From Marsupella aquatica (taxonomy: Eukaryota; Marchantiophyta), in the NCBI GenBank assembly GCA_973895155.1, contig OZ316896.1, forward strand, positions 13,764,001-13,828,000: a DNA stretch of 64,000 nt, written 5' to 3'. The notes under the pieces are model-generated. The model saw only the letters and a list, made by a program, of their open reading frames with translations, was not told the DNA's origin and searched no databases. Each line of letters opens with the position of its first letter. Within the stretch, counting starts at the first letter, position 1. Position numbers and translations under genes: made by a program. This document shows positions 23,901 to 35,669 of the stretch, piece after piece.

Positions 23901-26900
23901 CAATAGGGGTACTCAATATGGAGTCACGTGAAATAAGCTTGACCAACCAACGATGGTAGACTTTCTCCCTCACCTGCCTCCCTTTACACCTGCTGCAGTC
24001 ACACACTACGCCAGTATCGTTTATCCTCCCGGTAAGCATGATCTGTGAACGAAAAGAAAACTTTTAATCATTTTACAACTTTGAAAGTTGTCACAGAAAC
24101 ACTGTCATTTCCCACACAACTTACAATATTCAATACTTCAACACACATACCTTCCCGTGACGATCCATATATCTGACTCGAAATCCTGACAATATCCCAG
24201 TTGCTAGCAGACCCTTAGCAGTTGTGGGCGCTTCCTTAATTGCTACTAACGCTGCAGGCATTAGTCCTACCTCCTCCTTCACGGAAACTTCTGAGGACAT
24301 CTTGACCTTCAATCGTGTAACTCCAGAGTTGGATTGTCGCAGTGATCTTATAGCAACCGCTTTCGTCTCCCTGACCTCCACCTTTACTTCCCGGTCAATA
24401 ATGACTTTGTCACGTGAATAAAACTCACCGTGACTCTCTAACCTTTCAGATTTCGCATAAATGACTTTGTCACGTGCATGAAACACACCCTCTCTCTCCA
24501 ACCTTTCAGGTTTCTCACCCTTTTGAAGAACCTCTGATGAGCGTGAAGTGCCATCAGGAGAAAGGGAACTATCTACAGGGGCTTCTTTTCCCCCTGCCCT
24601 TGCTACTCCTGAACATCTATGCGTTATCCTCCTTGACCCACAGTTACTACACAAATAAGCTTTCCCATCTTCAACAGGCGTTCCGCTGGAAATACCTTCT
24701 TGCTCATTCTGTGTGTCATTAGATACTTGACTGTTGCTTGTACCACCCATATCATTAATTATCATTTGGTCCATCCCATCTGAGTCGCTCTCTTCATCCT
24801 GAGACGTTTTGTCAACATTGTTGTCATCTCTGCCTCCTACATCTGCATGAACAAGGCTCTGGAAAGAGAATCTTTCATGCCTTTCTGTGGAAATTAGTAC
24901 CTCTCCTGGCGAGGGATGATGCCCAATAATGCTCCCCACTTGCACGGATTGAGAGTGAGTTTCCCTGATTGGCTCTTCATTTCCGGCACTATCTCTAGCA
25001 TCTGCTTCACGAGAAGTCGGAATGTCGTGATCGAGCATTGGAATGTCTGATTTCAGGGTTGAATCAAATTCATCATAGGATAGGTCATCCTCATTAATGT
25101 CATCAAGAGCTTCAGCAGGTATTGTTCTTTCAGGGTCTTCACCGAATACAGATATATCGAGCTTCAAGGCAGCTGTGAAGTCATCATCACCCGAATCTTG
25201 ATCATCAAAGACATTTTGAGCACCCACTTCTTCAACATCGTCCTCCCTATCAATATCAGCCTCCAATGGAGCTGATGGCTCAACTTCAAACCCTCGCTCA
25301 TCCCCAGGCTCTGCATCATTTGCAACAATAGCCGTAATCTGTTCATCGACGTTTCTGTGCACATATTCATCTCCATCCTTAAGGCTGTCGTCTTCATTAC
25401 GCTTTTCCATTCCCGAGACCTCCCTCGATTGTGACTGCTGTCAGGGAAAACACACATAGTAGGATCATAATTTCAGAGACCGCCGCCAGCACTCCCCACT
25501 AAAACTTCATAAAAATGAAAATGAAAATGAAAATGAATTGAAAATGCCTTTACTCAGCTTATCTCATCACCAAGTCTTACATAACAGGATGTTACGGGCA
25601 GTATCGGTACAGCAAACGAATCTTGGAGAAAGATTTTGGTATGTTCAATGGCGTGTCCCCCAATGACCAGTGCTCTTCTGTCTAAACCTCCTCTACCAGA
25701 CACGTATGCAAGTAAGCACAATCACTCGGCGATAATACAAAATTGTTTAATCATCTTACTTAAGCAAGTACCCGACACAGGACATGGTGAAGAGAGTCAG
25801 ATTATAGTGAATATTCCCTTAAAAATTATCAACGGCCACATAAATATCATCCTCTTTCCCATATTGTAGTTCACTGAAGATAACAGGAATAGTAAATCAA
25901 ACTCACTCGCATGAAGCCAAGGTCCGTTCCTTCGTCAGAGAGCAATTTTTCATGCTGATTGGCCGCACCGTCATTGAGTTTGACATTATCCGGAGCAGCT
26001 GACGGTAAAGGGAGCCCAGCAGGCCGTAAGGGTAAAGGAGAACGCCTTGCAGGAGCTGGAGAAGATGTCGCAGGCAAATTCGCCGAACGGGGTGGTGATG
26101 AAAGTAGAAAACTCTCAGCTGTAGTTTCCAAATGAGGAAAACACAAAGGAGTTCTTCTAGCCTTTGGAGTGTGAGGATTTTCAAGATTACCAGAACCATC
26201 CATGTCTGGTGGGCTGACTGGCTCAAAAGCACTCTCAGTTTTCTCTGCACCATCGTCGAAAGAAGGCTCCCCTCCCACTTGTTCATCATCGACTGTTGTT
26301 GCATTTCGTTCTGCTCCAACAGGACCAACATCTTTCACATCCCATTTTGAAACCTGATCAAGAGCAGAAAGTTCATTTTGTGAAAAACCAGGTTCCCATC
26401 CGAAATTAGGCTGCAGAGACGCTGGTGAACAGAGCAAATTAGTCGACGTGGCTGGCAAGGAAGCTGCGTCGGCATCCAACGATGAAGCCTTACTGTTGTC
26501 AGTCCCAGTAGGCAATCCACCACCCAAACTTCGCAGAATCGGCTCTTCTACAAACGAGACGGCCAATTCATCGCTGTGGCTAAGCGGACCGGGCGATTGG
26601 CCTTGAGACAGAGGAGCTACAGTTTCACAAGCATCCCAGTCTTTTGCGGCCTGCTTCTCATTGTCCTGAAGTTCTGCATCATTGCCACTTACATGTTGCC
26701 GTGAAGAGTCAGAGGAAAACTTTGTATTCAATTGGGATAACCCATGTTCCGCTACCACCTCAAAGAGCCCGCCAGTCTTATGTTTCTTATTCGGTGAGGA
26801 TATTCGTCCGTCGCGGAAAGAATCATCTGTTCCATTTTTCCGTTTCACAACAATCTTCACTCTGTCGGGTTTCTTACAGGGTATTCCCTCGGTCCCATTA

Positions 26901-27100
26901 GGAGAAGCGGGGCTAATAATAACGCCAAATTTTGAATTCTCTAAGGTTGCCCTGATATTTCCCACCTTGGAATCACCATTTTCAAAACAAGACTGAACGC
27001 CCAAACTTGACTGAATATGTCCGTTCCCCTTCGCTGTATCCAACTGCGAAGTTGAGCTGGATTGCTCAACACTGGTCATTGTACCATCACCGTGCACCAT
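17920..27100 (-). CDS. IDM1/ROS4-like chromatin protein: Tify/TDBD x2, PHD x3, GNAT
   Basis: Eighteen coding exons join in phase into 1,443 residues: 27100-25907, 25437-24151, 24042-23974, 23832-23568, 22956-22854, 22366-22261, 22062-22006, 21826-21774, 21635-21463, 21116-20912, 20491-20434, 20214-20158, 19978-19721, 19521-19457, 19079-19023, 18884-18791, 18566-18426 and 18009-17920. Residues 1 to about 800 are disordered and acidic/serine-rich. A first Tify/TDBD module follows (GFRVRYMDRHGK, CDCSRCKG, FEKHAGSS, DFIYIDNGKNLHEV), then PHD1 (CAKC...YHLECVGL...CLEC). The second TDBD has ALFVPGGLPDDTEVAYYVKG, then FEQHAGWGSRRNP. PHD2 is CTECGDGGELVLCDSCPGAY, and the extended PHD3 runs from CVFC to WFCGKEC. 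The GNAT part has LVRIFGRQFAELPLVAT, LVLPAAEGAEGIW and MIFKGSSLLQK. In Arabidopsis IDM1/ROS4 is a histone acetyltransferase that promotes active DNA demethylation; nuclear chromatin action is inferred from the family. Exon 2 could start three bases later (second CAG). Intron 1 contains a short (AAAATG)n run near 25511. Confidence 0.88.
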
Positions 27101-27305
27101 CCTTTACAATCCTGCACAACACCCAAGCTAATCTCAATGAAACGGCGTGGTGGTGTGCCAATTGCATAGTCGGCCACACGCAAGAAGAGTAGACAGACAC
27201 CAGAGAAAGCGGGAGATGTCGGTCTACATGCAAAGCGATCGCTTAGAGCAATACGGTTGAGGTATGAGATTCCTTGCTGAAAATCCACGTGGGTGGCAAG
27301 GCCGC

Positions 27306-27375
27306 TTTCGAATTCAAGGTACTACAACATTACCCAACAATTTCGAATTCAAGGTACTACAACATTACCCAACAA
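27306..27375 (+). repeat. Exact 35-base tandem duplication
   Basis: Bases 27306-27340 are repeated exactly at 27341-27375 (each starts TTTCGAATTCAAGGTACTAC). It lies about 200 bases upstream of the PHD/GNAT start codon, probably in its 5' untranslated or promoter region. Confidence 0.9.
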
Positions 27376-30300
27376 ATTCGGCTAAGCTGTGCTCAGAAAA
27401 ACCAGCGCAATATGCTAAGGGAGCGATTAGACAAGATGACCGGAGCGTTAAATGTTCGGGTGGGTCGGTCCCGTGTATAACCGTAGGGCTTCACATATCG
27501 TTAGTGACACTCATCTCCACCCCCATGCTCCGCATTACTGGCACAGCAACGTCGGATGTCGACCGAAACTACAACCCTTCATGCTTTGAACTTCCCACAC
27601 GACATATAAGAACACCCAATGTCGAACAGATCCTCTAATAGTACAGCAAAACGGTGAAGCCTAAAATGGCACATTTCAAACATTCAGGATTTCCGTCAAG
27701 GACGATAGATTTTGTCATGGCCTTACATTGATCGCTAAATCCGAAACAACTCTCACGTTCTCATTCACGTGTCACAAACGCTGCTTTCCGGGTGGGAGGA
27801 CACTCAAAGGCAATCAAGTATGGTGTGACAGGTTCAAAAAAAATGCAACCATTTACTGCGCCCTACAATCAAGCATGAAGCTGGGACAATATGCGGGTAA
27901 AGCCCGTTCAAGAAATTCTAACAGCTAGATAATCGGTGGAAACTGCAAGAAGTCAGCTCCTCAGTCACGGCGAATCAGAGAGTTAGAATACAGCAAACAA
28001 AATCAATTCTCTGCTGCGAGGAGCTAAAGTTGTGACAAGAATAGCCAAGGAGAATTCAACCTCGTCGCTTCAAACTACCACATTAGGCAATTCCGATGGA
28101 CGAGCTGTGAGGGAATTCCGCTGTGAGATTTCAGATGTTTGCTGTGTCTAGCAAAGTGAGAAACTATACTTCGAGGGAGTTCGAGAGGTATTCATGTCGG
28201 CGGTGTCGATAGCAAATTGAATGCTAGGGAAGGCTCCGCACGGGCATGACGAATTCAGCACGCTAACGATCGCATCAGCGATGAAAAGAACGGACAGGGA
28301 ATGGTCGAATTTGAGATGAGCTTTCGTTGACTAAGATTCAGTCATCATTCTAGTGGACTGTCCGTCAGAACCTAATGAATCTAGCTGCAGCAAGTTTTCT
28401 GCAAGATTGATATTAAGACTTGAAGAACGTCAACGCTGGTGCTCTGCACGGTCAAAGACTGGACGGAAACGTCGCAGACTTCGGCGCTGCTGCAGAACTG
28501 TGGATAAATGATACGATCTCCTCGTCAGAGTTGGGAGAGCATTAAGTAAAGCAGGATGTGGACCCATCGACGTGTCACCGGATGGGATGGAACAAGTGCA
28601 TCAAAAACAAAAAGGCATCACAGTCGTTCAAGATTCAGGATGATCGGGAAAATTACCTACATTGTAAGTGCGAAATCATCCCCAGACATGCTGCTCGAAA
28701 AGAGAAGATGATCTCAGCATTGCCAACAAATCAGGAGAAAGATGCCCAAACCCTAAAGCAGGAAAACTCCGTGTTGTTCGCAACCTACACGACCTCCACT
28801 CCACACTCAATCGCTCGTCCCAATCCCTACTAGTCGACCATCACCCACTGACTCGGTAGTAGTCTTAGCTTTCGCAGTCAAGGCATGCCAAGTAAATCCG
28901 CGATGACTGTCCTCAATCTTGCTCTCTCATCGTTCCTCCCCACTCACACCACTCCCTGTTGTAAAAGCTTGGAACTCATTTCATACCAATAATCCAATCT
29001 GAATTCCTTCCCGATTCCGCTGCATACCCTGGCCACCTTGTCTTGGCTGCAGACGCATAATGGTCTGGCCAGATTGACAATCGTCGAGAGCAATCGACGT
29101 GCGGTCCCTTACGTACCACCGAGTGCCGCAAGGCAACAAACACCTGACATCAACGCAAGCAGCACGACGCGGCAAGCACAACCCCGACCCTCACTCCACT
29201 GCTCTCTGCGCTATGCTCCCTGCTGCTCGCTTAGTCCTCCTCTGCGTACTGATGCTGGATACACACTCGACGACGCAAGCATCGCTGCTCCATATACTCA
29301 CTTCCATATCCACAGCAAGATTGCCTGCCTTTAGGTTTCCAGCTTCCTAACCCGGCCGCGACGTGATCGCCACACACGGCCTTCTCTTCCTCTCTGTCGA
29401 CTTGCTGCTGCTACATCGATAGGAGCAGCCTCCTTCCGCTTCTCCACCGAAGCAGTCCTTCCATACCGTAACCACGATGCAGCAGAACTCTACCCCAACC
29501 TCCAGCCCCACCCCCGCTACTCGTCCACGTCTGCTTTTCTTTGTTTCGCGCTCAAGCTTCCCCTCTCAGCCTCTTGCTCACTCGACTATTTCTACCGATG
29601 AACTGTCCTCCTCTATTGGCAGCTTCTCCTCCTCCTCCTCCTCATCCTCTTCTTCTACCGTCTATCCAATCCCCGCGAAGCTCCTATTCCGCTGTCATTC
29701 CTCCTCCTGCTCCTCTTCTTCCTTCTCTCCAATACCTTCACGCAGCTCCTCTTCCGCTCCTCCACCGTGTGCTACACGCCGTTCGTCTTGCTCAATCCGT
29801 CTTCGCCATCTTCGACCACTCTGCATCATCTGATCGGCGCAGCCCTCGCTCTCGACTCGAAGCCCGGACACGAACTCCGTCATCAAGCAATCAGTCACTC
29901 GACCACCACCGACCGCAGCTAACGGAGAGGATAGAATGAAAGATAGATGCCGTGTAAGAGGAGGGGCTTGGGCTTGGGCTCGGGCTTTGCTTGTGGATAG
30001 CGCAATGGTGGCAGCGCGGCACAAGGATAGAATATATCGCAGAGGCCGACGTAGCAGCGTAAAAACCCCGAAGGAAACGCCCAGTTTTTGGCCCCCAATG
30101 TTGAGGAATTTGCGCGGCCACCAGGCTCCCCTCTATTTGGCTCTGTTCTCCTTTGTCCCTCGTTTTTCGTTCACAAAAGCTCGAAGCCTTCCCAAAAAAA
30201 CAGAGCACAGCATAGTGGAGCTCAATTTTACCCAAACAATTGAAATTCAATTGGAAAAATTTTTAAAAAAGTGGAGATTTGAAAATAGGGGGACCCCAAG

Positions 30301-30689
30301 TTTTCATTCCTGCCACGTCCAGAATGAATTTGCTTCCCATTCATTGACTGATGTCCATGAATTTAGGGGGATGGACCTACCAAACCAATAAAGCTGGAAG
30401 TCATTGGTGGTTCGTGAATCCTGATGTGGTGACGGCTGCCTTTGACTTCTATGCCTTACTCCAAAATTTTCCAAATCTTGCACACTTTAACTCTTTATGG
30501 CATGGTTATCTTTGTGCACCTTCTCCCCTCCGGAGGCTCGTGCCCATGAGGCTGATGAGTCTCTCATTGTCACTGTTTACTGCTCATTTAATTAATTAAG
30601 CACTTTGTATTCGCCCCCGTTATTGGGGTGTAAGGGACCCTATTGGGTCTATGAGATCCTATCTCTCTGGTGTGGCACTTTTTGTTAGT
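27376..30689. other. Upstream region of the PHD/GNAT gene; no supported gene
   Basis: GC is higher at 28850-30000 than in neighbouring intergenic DNA, and many overlapping Ser/Pro/Arg-rich ORFs appear on both strands at 29100-30250, driven by a (TCC)n run near 29626. None has a recognisable domain or clear splice structure. The first part probably contains the promoter and 5' leader of the minus-strand gene. Confidence 0.4.
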
Positions 30690-31760
30690 TTGTTCTTTCT
30701 GCAGTGAGATATCATTATACACTTTGGCTGGTCTTGGCACGAAATTTTTGGCCTTAATCTATCTTAGTGTTCAACTCAATTCTTTTAACTCAATTCTTTA
30801 ACCTTCTAGGCAGCTCTTACATATAACAAGTAGGCGCAAAGGGGCACTTTGTGTCTTCCCATTTATTGCCCCTGTGGCCTCTCGGTTGGTTGTCGCTTTT
30901 TATTCTTTCTGGAGTGTGATGTACACTTTTGGCTGGGTTTGACATGAACTTTGGGCTTAATCTATCTTAGTCATGAGCTCAATTCTCTTAACTTTTAGGA
31001 TCTTGCATCACAAGTAAGCACAAAGTAGCACTTTGTGTTCTCCCCTATATTTCCTCTCGGGGCCTTTGGGTTTTCTCCTGGTTGGCACTTTTTGTTCTTT
31101 TGGCAGCGTGGTATATACTTTGGCTTGACATGAAGGTTGTCCTTAATCTATCTTAGTCATGAGCTCAATTCTTGAACTTCTAGGCACTTACATACCACAA
31201 GTAAGCACAAAGTAAGCTCTCTTGATACCTTACTTTGAAATGAACTTTTTGCCTTTACTTGTCATGGTCATGAGCTCAGTCTTTCAGCTTCTAGCCTCTA
31301 TATAGTACAAGTAAGCACAGATAAGAGCTCTCCCTTACTTTTGAAATGAACTGTTTGGATTACATCTATCTTAGTGATGAGCTCAGTCCTTTCAACCCTA
31401 AACTTTTACGCCCTTGAATAGAACAAGTGAAGCAAAGATTAAGCTCTCTTCCTTAATTTTAAAACTAACTTTTCTGCCTAAAAATATGTCTTAAACCAAT
31501 GTGCTATGCACCACAGGCACTTGTAATAGTTGCAAGGGTAGTTGTAAGAATTCTATCTAGAAAATACAAAAATACAAACCAGGGAATTCTGCCTGCGAGT
31601 TGCGGAGCTTGCTTAAAAGGCAGTTTCCCCTTCAAAACATTAAGCATAAAGCTCTCACCCCTGCTTTTGACATTAGCTTTTTGCCTTTGAAATATATCTC
31701 AATTATGAAGCTCAATGTATGATTTGAGTGCAATATATCCCAAAGCTTTTGGCACACTGG
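30690..31760 (+). repeat. Degenerate tandem array with shrinking period (about 204, 186, 111, 108 bases)
   Basis: A core of CTTAATCTATCTTAGTCATG followed by AGCTCAATTC, then an ACAAGTAAGCACAAA block, recurs at about 30752, 30955, 31141, 31252, 31360, 31480 and 31679. The first three units carry an extra GGCACTTTTTGTTCTTT...CACTTTGGCTGG segment that later units lack, which accounts for the change in period. No coding signal. Confidence 0.75.
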
Positions 31761-33256
31761 AACATTATAGAAAAAAGTACATAGCTCTCTCCCCTACATT
31801 TGATGTGGTGCATGTATGTGGGCACTTTCTACCCCACATCTACACCTGCTCTATGGTTGTCACTCCTTAGGGCTCATAATCTGGAGTTTGTTTTTCAAAG
31901 AATGATACCTTTATTCATTTTCTATAAAACAACAAGGCTCCCGTCAGAGAGGAGGAGATGGGCAAAAGTCCAAAATGAACCAAAAATAAGGGGGGCTAGG
32001 AGAGGCAGCATCATAAGAGGGAAGAGGGAGGGCCAAACCAAACTCATAATCTGGAGTTTTGATCGAGAAGGTTAGTGATCTCCAATTCAGTTTAGGTCCA
32101 CCCTTCTACCTCATGATCCACCTCCTCACTTGTTGCTATTGGTACATTGGAGAAGAGTCTCTTGTCTTTTAACTTAGTATCGACACCATCCAATATAAAT
32201 AAGCAGCCTTTTCTTTTCCTTTCATTACTTGTAGACATTTCCCTCTTTCAATTTAGTGTTGTGGCATTGTTTTCTTCTGACACCCTCCGCCATATTAAAG
32301 TGAGGTTTCATACTAAAGTAAGGAAACCTCATTGTGAGGTGTATGTTTGGCTCGTTGGTCTTGGTGCACTGGAGAAGAGTCTCTCGATGCAAATTCACTC
32401 AAAACAAATTCATCACATACCACCTATAAGTTTGAGCTTAAACCCCAGTGCAAGATTATTGACTCTTATAAAAGTTTACTGCATTCAAAAGTCCCAACAT
32501 TTTTGTCCGCTACCATACACTTCAATTCTCAACCTGGCTGGTTCCAGGTTATCTTGGGGCATTGACTGCCATCTTGTGAAAGTTTCCCATCCATGAAAAA
32601 AATAGTTGAATGACTACATATTGTATATATTATAGATTACACTAACCCAAGTCAACAGGCAATTGGCTTTAGGACTCATGCAGCCTCATGATTAGCCCGT
32701 GCTAACTGACTCCAACCATAACTTCACCATGGACCAGGTTCCCCACTTCGGCACTCCTTGGTGTCCACTTCGACAAATGCCCTAAACCTACTGTGTCTTG
32801 GTACCCCTCATTTCACCCACTTTTATGGTCAGAGGGGGTTAGCTAGGATAAATAGGAGCCTCCTCACATCCCCAGATCAATTATGTCATCTCACTTTAGT
32901 CTAATCTGTTAAGTAAAACCAAATACAAAATGAGGGGCAATCTGAGAATTAAATTAGTTTTGGGGCCAAGCTAATAATTTTGGCAAGTTTAGTGTCCCAA
33001 AAGTAAAAACTCATATACAAAATGCGGGACAAAATGGGGGCAACCTGGTAATTAGATTAGTTTTGGGGGCAGAAGAGAAAAAAACCAAAGTTATCTGTAT
33101 CAATCAAAGTATATCTGGCCAGTGGTTCTCGATGCGACTGACCTAACAGAACCCATACCAATCAATTCATGAACCAATGGATATTATAGGTCTTTGGTTT
33201 ACTACCCTACTCCACGGTAGCAATGAATTAACTATCACCTTCATCAGTGATAATGG
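31761..33256. other. Intergenic repeat-like sequence
   Basis: Contains a direct repeat of GGAGAAGAGTCTCT (about 32150 and 32371), and two copies of AATTA(A/G)ATTAGTTTTGGGG (about 32950 and 33050) that resemble the arm of the MITE at 6191-6722. No gene is supported; the ORF at 32147-32596 has no recognisable domain. Confidence 0.4.
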
Positions 33257-33455
33257 AATGGGACCATTGGTCTTATAAATCAATGTTCACATTGCCAAAA
33301 CACATAGATGTGGGCCATTGATCTCAGAAATCAATGGTCAGATTAACAAAGCACATAGATTTGGACCATTGATCTTAGAAATCAATTGTTGATTGCCAAA
33401 ACACATAGAAAGGACCAACTCTCAGAAATCAATGGTCAGATTGCCACAACATTGC
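33257..33455 (+). repeat. Minisatellite of about four units with a palindromic ATCAATGG core
   Basis: Units of roughly 50-60 bases contain CCATTGATCTCAGAAATCAATGG, broken here as CCATTGAT + CTCAGAA + ATCAATGG, followed by TCAGATTGCCAAAACACATAG. The two half-sites are perfect complements around a seven-base spacer. Four degenerate units can be followed. Confidence 0.75.
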
Positions 33456-34488
33456 TCTCTTTCTCACCGCAGTCTCATGCAACTTTGTTCATTGTTGAAT
33501 AGAAGATAAAGGAGTCATGTAGGTGAACTGAAAAGAGGGGGAAAGGACTGTCTGTATAGTCGATAGACTTGTTGGTTGATGACTCCATTTTTCTCCCCCA
33601 GCTGTTGGTTTCACGTTTGCTGGCTTGCACTCATCTGCTCTCACCTCTTGCGCATGAACAGATCCACAAATTGAAGGTGGTCTAGAAAACCATCGTGTGG
33701 ATTGACCATCTCATTAACTGGTGCAAGACTGGAGCTGGAAATCCTCCTTCAAAGCTAATTAGTGCTCTGCTCTAGTGCTTTTGACGTTGAGCTCATGAGC
33801 GCCCTTCAAATGATGGGGCTTGGTTCTTGCTCCCTTCAACTCCGCCGCTTTTGTGCAAACAAATTCACAACCTTCTTCTGCCGAACAACACACTCAAGCA
33901 TTTGTTTCGGCGCTCTCTACAAGTAGGTGGGATTCTCAAAGTACCTGAATGTCCTTAGATACCCATTCAGGAGAGCACTGACTGTCTGAGACTCGATCAG
34001 CCCACCTGTCAAGTCAACTCTGCATGGAAATTACCAGTCTCGTGTGCAACAGATGAGAGATTCCGCCAGGTGACTGATTCAGGATTTAGACCCTACCGAG
34101 CTAATGCTGATCATTTATTGAGTTCTGTGAAAGTACAAAACCTTTGAACCAGAGACCTGACCTGCTTTCCTTATCAAGCCCTCCATCATTGAGACCTAGG
34201 TGGATTCGCAATTCTTACTAACTTTGAACCAGGGACTTAACCTCCATCCTGATCAAGCCAATCATCATAGAGGCGGATCCACAATTCTTACTAATGCGAA
34301 CAAAATCTTTCAACCGGAAACATAACCTCCTTTCTCATAGAGTCGTCGGTGGGTTCAGAAGTGTTACTAAGCTGAAGAAGAGGGGCATGCCTCTGCAGCA
34401 CTGATCTACTCCTGAGGACTCTGTCTCTCCTCCACACGAGCGATTGAATGGGAGGACGCCCCAAAGAGTGCTCCAATCCAAGTGAGAC
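33456..34488. other. TEN1 3' flank with an about 78-base degenerate tandem repeat (34143-34375)
   Basis: Two to three units begin TTTGAACCAG(A/G)GAC, then AACCTCC, then CAATTCTTACTAA at about 34143, 34222 and 34300, the last weak. No gene is supported; ORFs on either strand lack domains. Confidence 0.5.
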
Positions 34489-35669
34489 TCAGGTCCGATT
34501 GTAAGAAGAGGAGGCGGACGTTTCCCTCAAGTACTTCTGCTCAAATTGACGTCTGATCTGCAGTGCTTTGTCGTATAGGTCCAGATCCAGCCCATCCACA
34601 TTCCTGCCCACCCTGGCCTGCAACATCAGCTGCGATCATTCATACACAGTAGTGAGATAGATTCTTCGTGACTGAGACCGGGCAGCCAGTTAACCCCCTG
34701 AGAAAATCGTACTTTTGGAAACGGAAGGCTTCTTTCAGGTGTCATGCAATATTCACTGCCAGCCAGGTGTATGCTCAAAAGCAATTAGATAGATAGATAG
34801 ATCAATCGATAGCACGAACAATGAGAAATAGGATATAAAGCAAAACTTTGCTTGGCAAGCTAAATCAGTGAGATCTCCCGGTCTCCAGCACCTCGGATTG
34901 GAAATCAGGGTCAGGCAATAGCTCCCCAATAAATTGGTACAGAGATCCAATCCTCATCTCTAGGTTTCTCAAATGCCGCGTGTCCACCCTGAATCTGGCA
35001 CCACCGTGAGTGATCACTGCCATCCCCGTCTGCGCAGAATAGCTCTCCAACCTACCTCCATCCAACCACACAAAACAGCGTAGGATTTCAAGTTTTATGT
35101 CTAGTCATTGGAGTTCTTCACCCAGATAGACCAGCAAGACGATTGGAGGCATTGCACTGAAAGAGATAAAGACAAGATCCCTTATGCCTCGAGAGATGAA
35201 TCTCCCTCCCTTCCTGGCCAAATTTAGGACTTTTCCGATTTATCTCCGTAATTCTAATCACTGTACCCTCTGTCCTGTATCTCCAATCATTTGGGGGCAT
35301 AACAGTGGACGGGGACTCGATATCAGGACCTGGACTGTGCATTGCACACAAATCAAGTTAATCTTGCGGAGATCAAGGTTCACGTCCTGTGGGATGAATA
35401 AAGTCCACAGTGAATCATACAATTGCGTACAAGAGAGGTGTTTATTTCACAACATTGCATTTACACCGGACGCATTGGTGCAAGTATGCTGGAGAAACTG
35501 ACCCATCCATCCAGAGACGTCACGAGCAGGACAAAGTGCTGATTAAATGGCTGGGCATGAGAGAGACTTACAAGCCGAGAATTCGAAGGGACTGCAATGC
35601 CTTGTAGTACTGCGACGAAGGTTTCAACTCGGGCAGCTGCACGATTATACCGGGCTTCAAGTCCCCCAT
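34489..35669 (-). CDS. TEN1: CST complex subunit TEN1
   Basis: Three exons join in phase into 132 residues: 35669-35572, 35051-34892 and 34629-34489. The sequence follows plant TEN1 along its length: an N-terminal PGIIVQLPELKPSS, strand LRILGLLESYSAQTGMAV across the first splice, RFRVDTRHLRN, IGSLYQFIGEL, and C-terminal ARVGRNVDGLDLDLYDKALQ followed by a short helix. Length matches the small single OB-fold family (about 120-130 residues). TEN1 acts with CTC1 and STN1 at telomeric single-stranded DNA and in replication restart. The ATG at 35669 is chosen because the conserved fold starts just after it; an in-frame upstream ORF reaches 35780 but adds no conserved sequence. The donors are GTAAGT and GTGCTG; the second is weak, yet the resulting protein matches the family across the junction. 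Confidence 0.88.

Noticed and set aside
29477-30024. Ser/Pro-rich ORFs on both strands
   Set aside because: Low-complexity (TCC)n-driven frames overlapping each other; no conserved domain or codon signal.
35118-35351. An additional TEN1 exon (minus strand)
   Set aside because: Joining 35572 directly to 35051 restores the conserved strand in phase; this ORF has no TEN1-like sequence and would insert extra residues.
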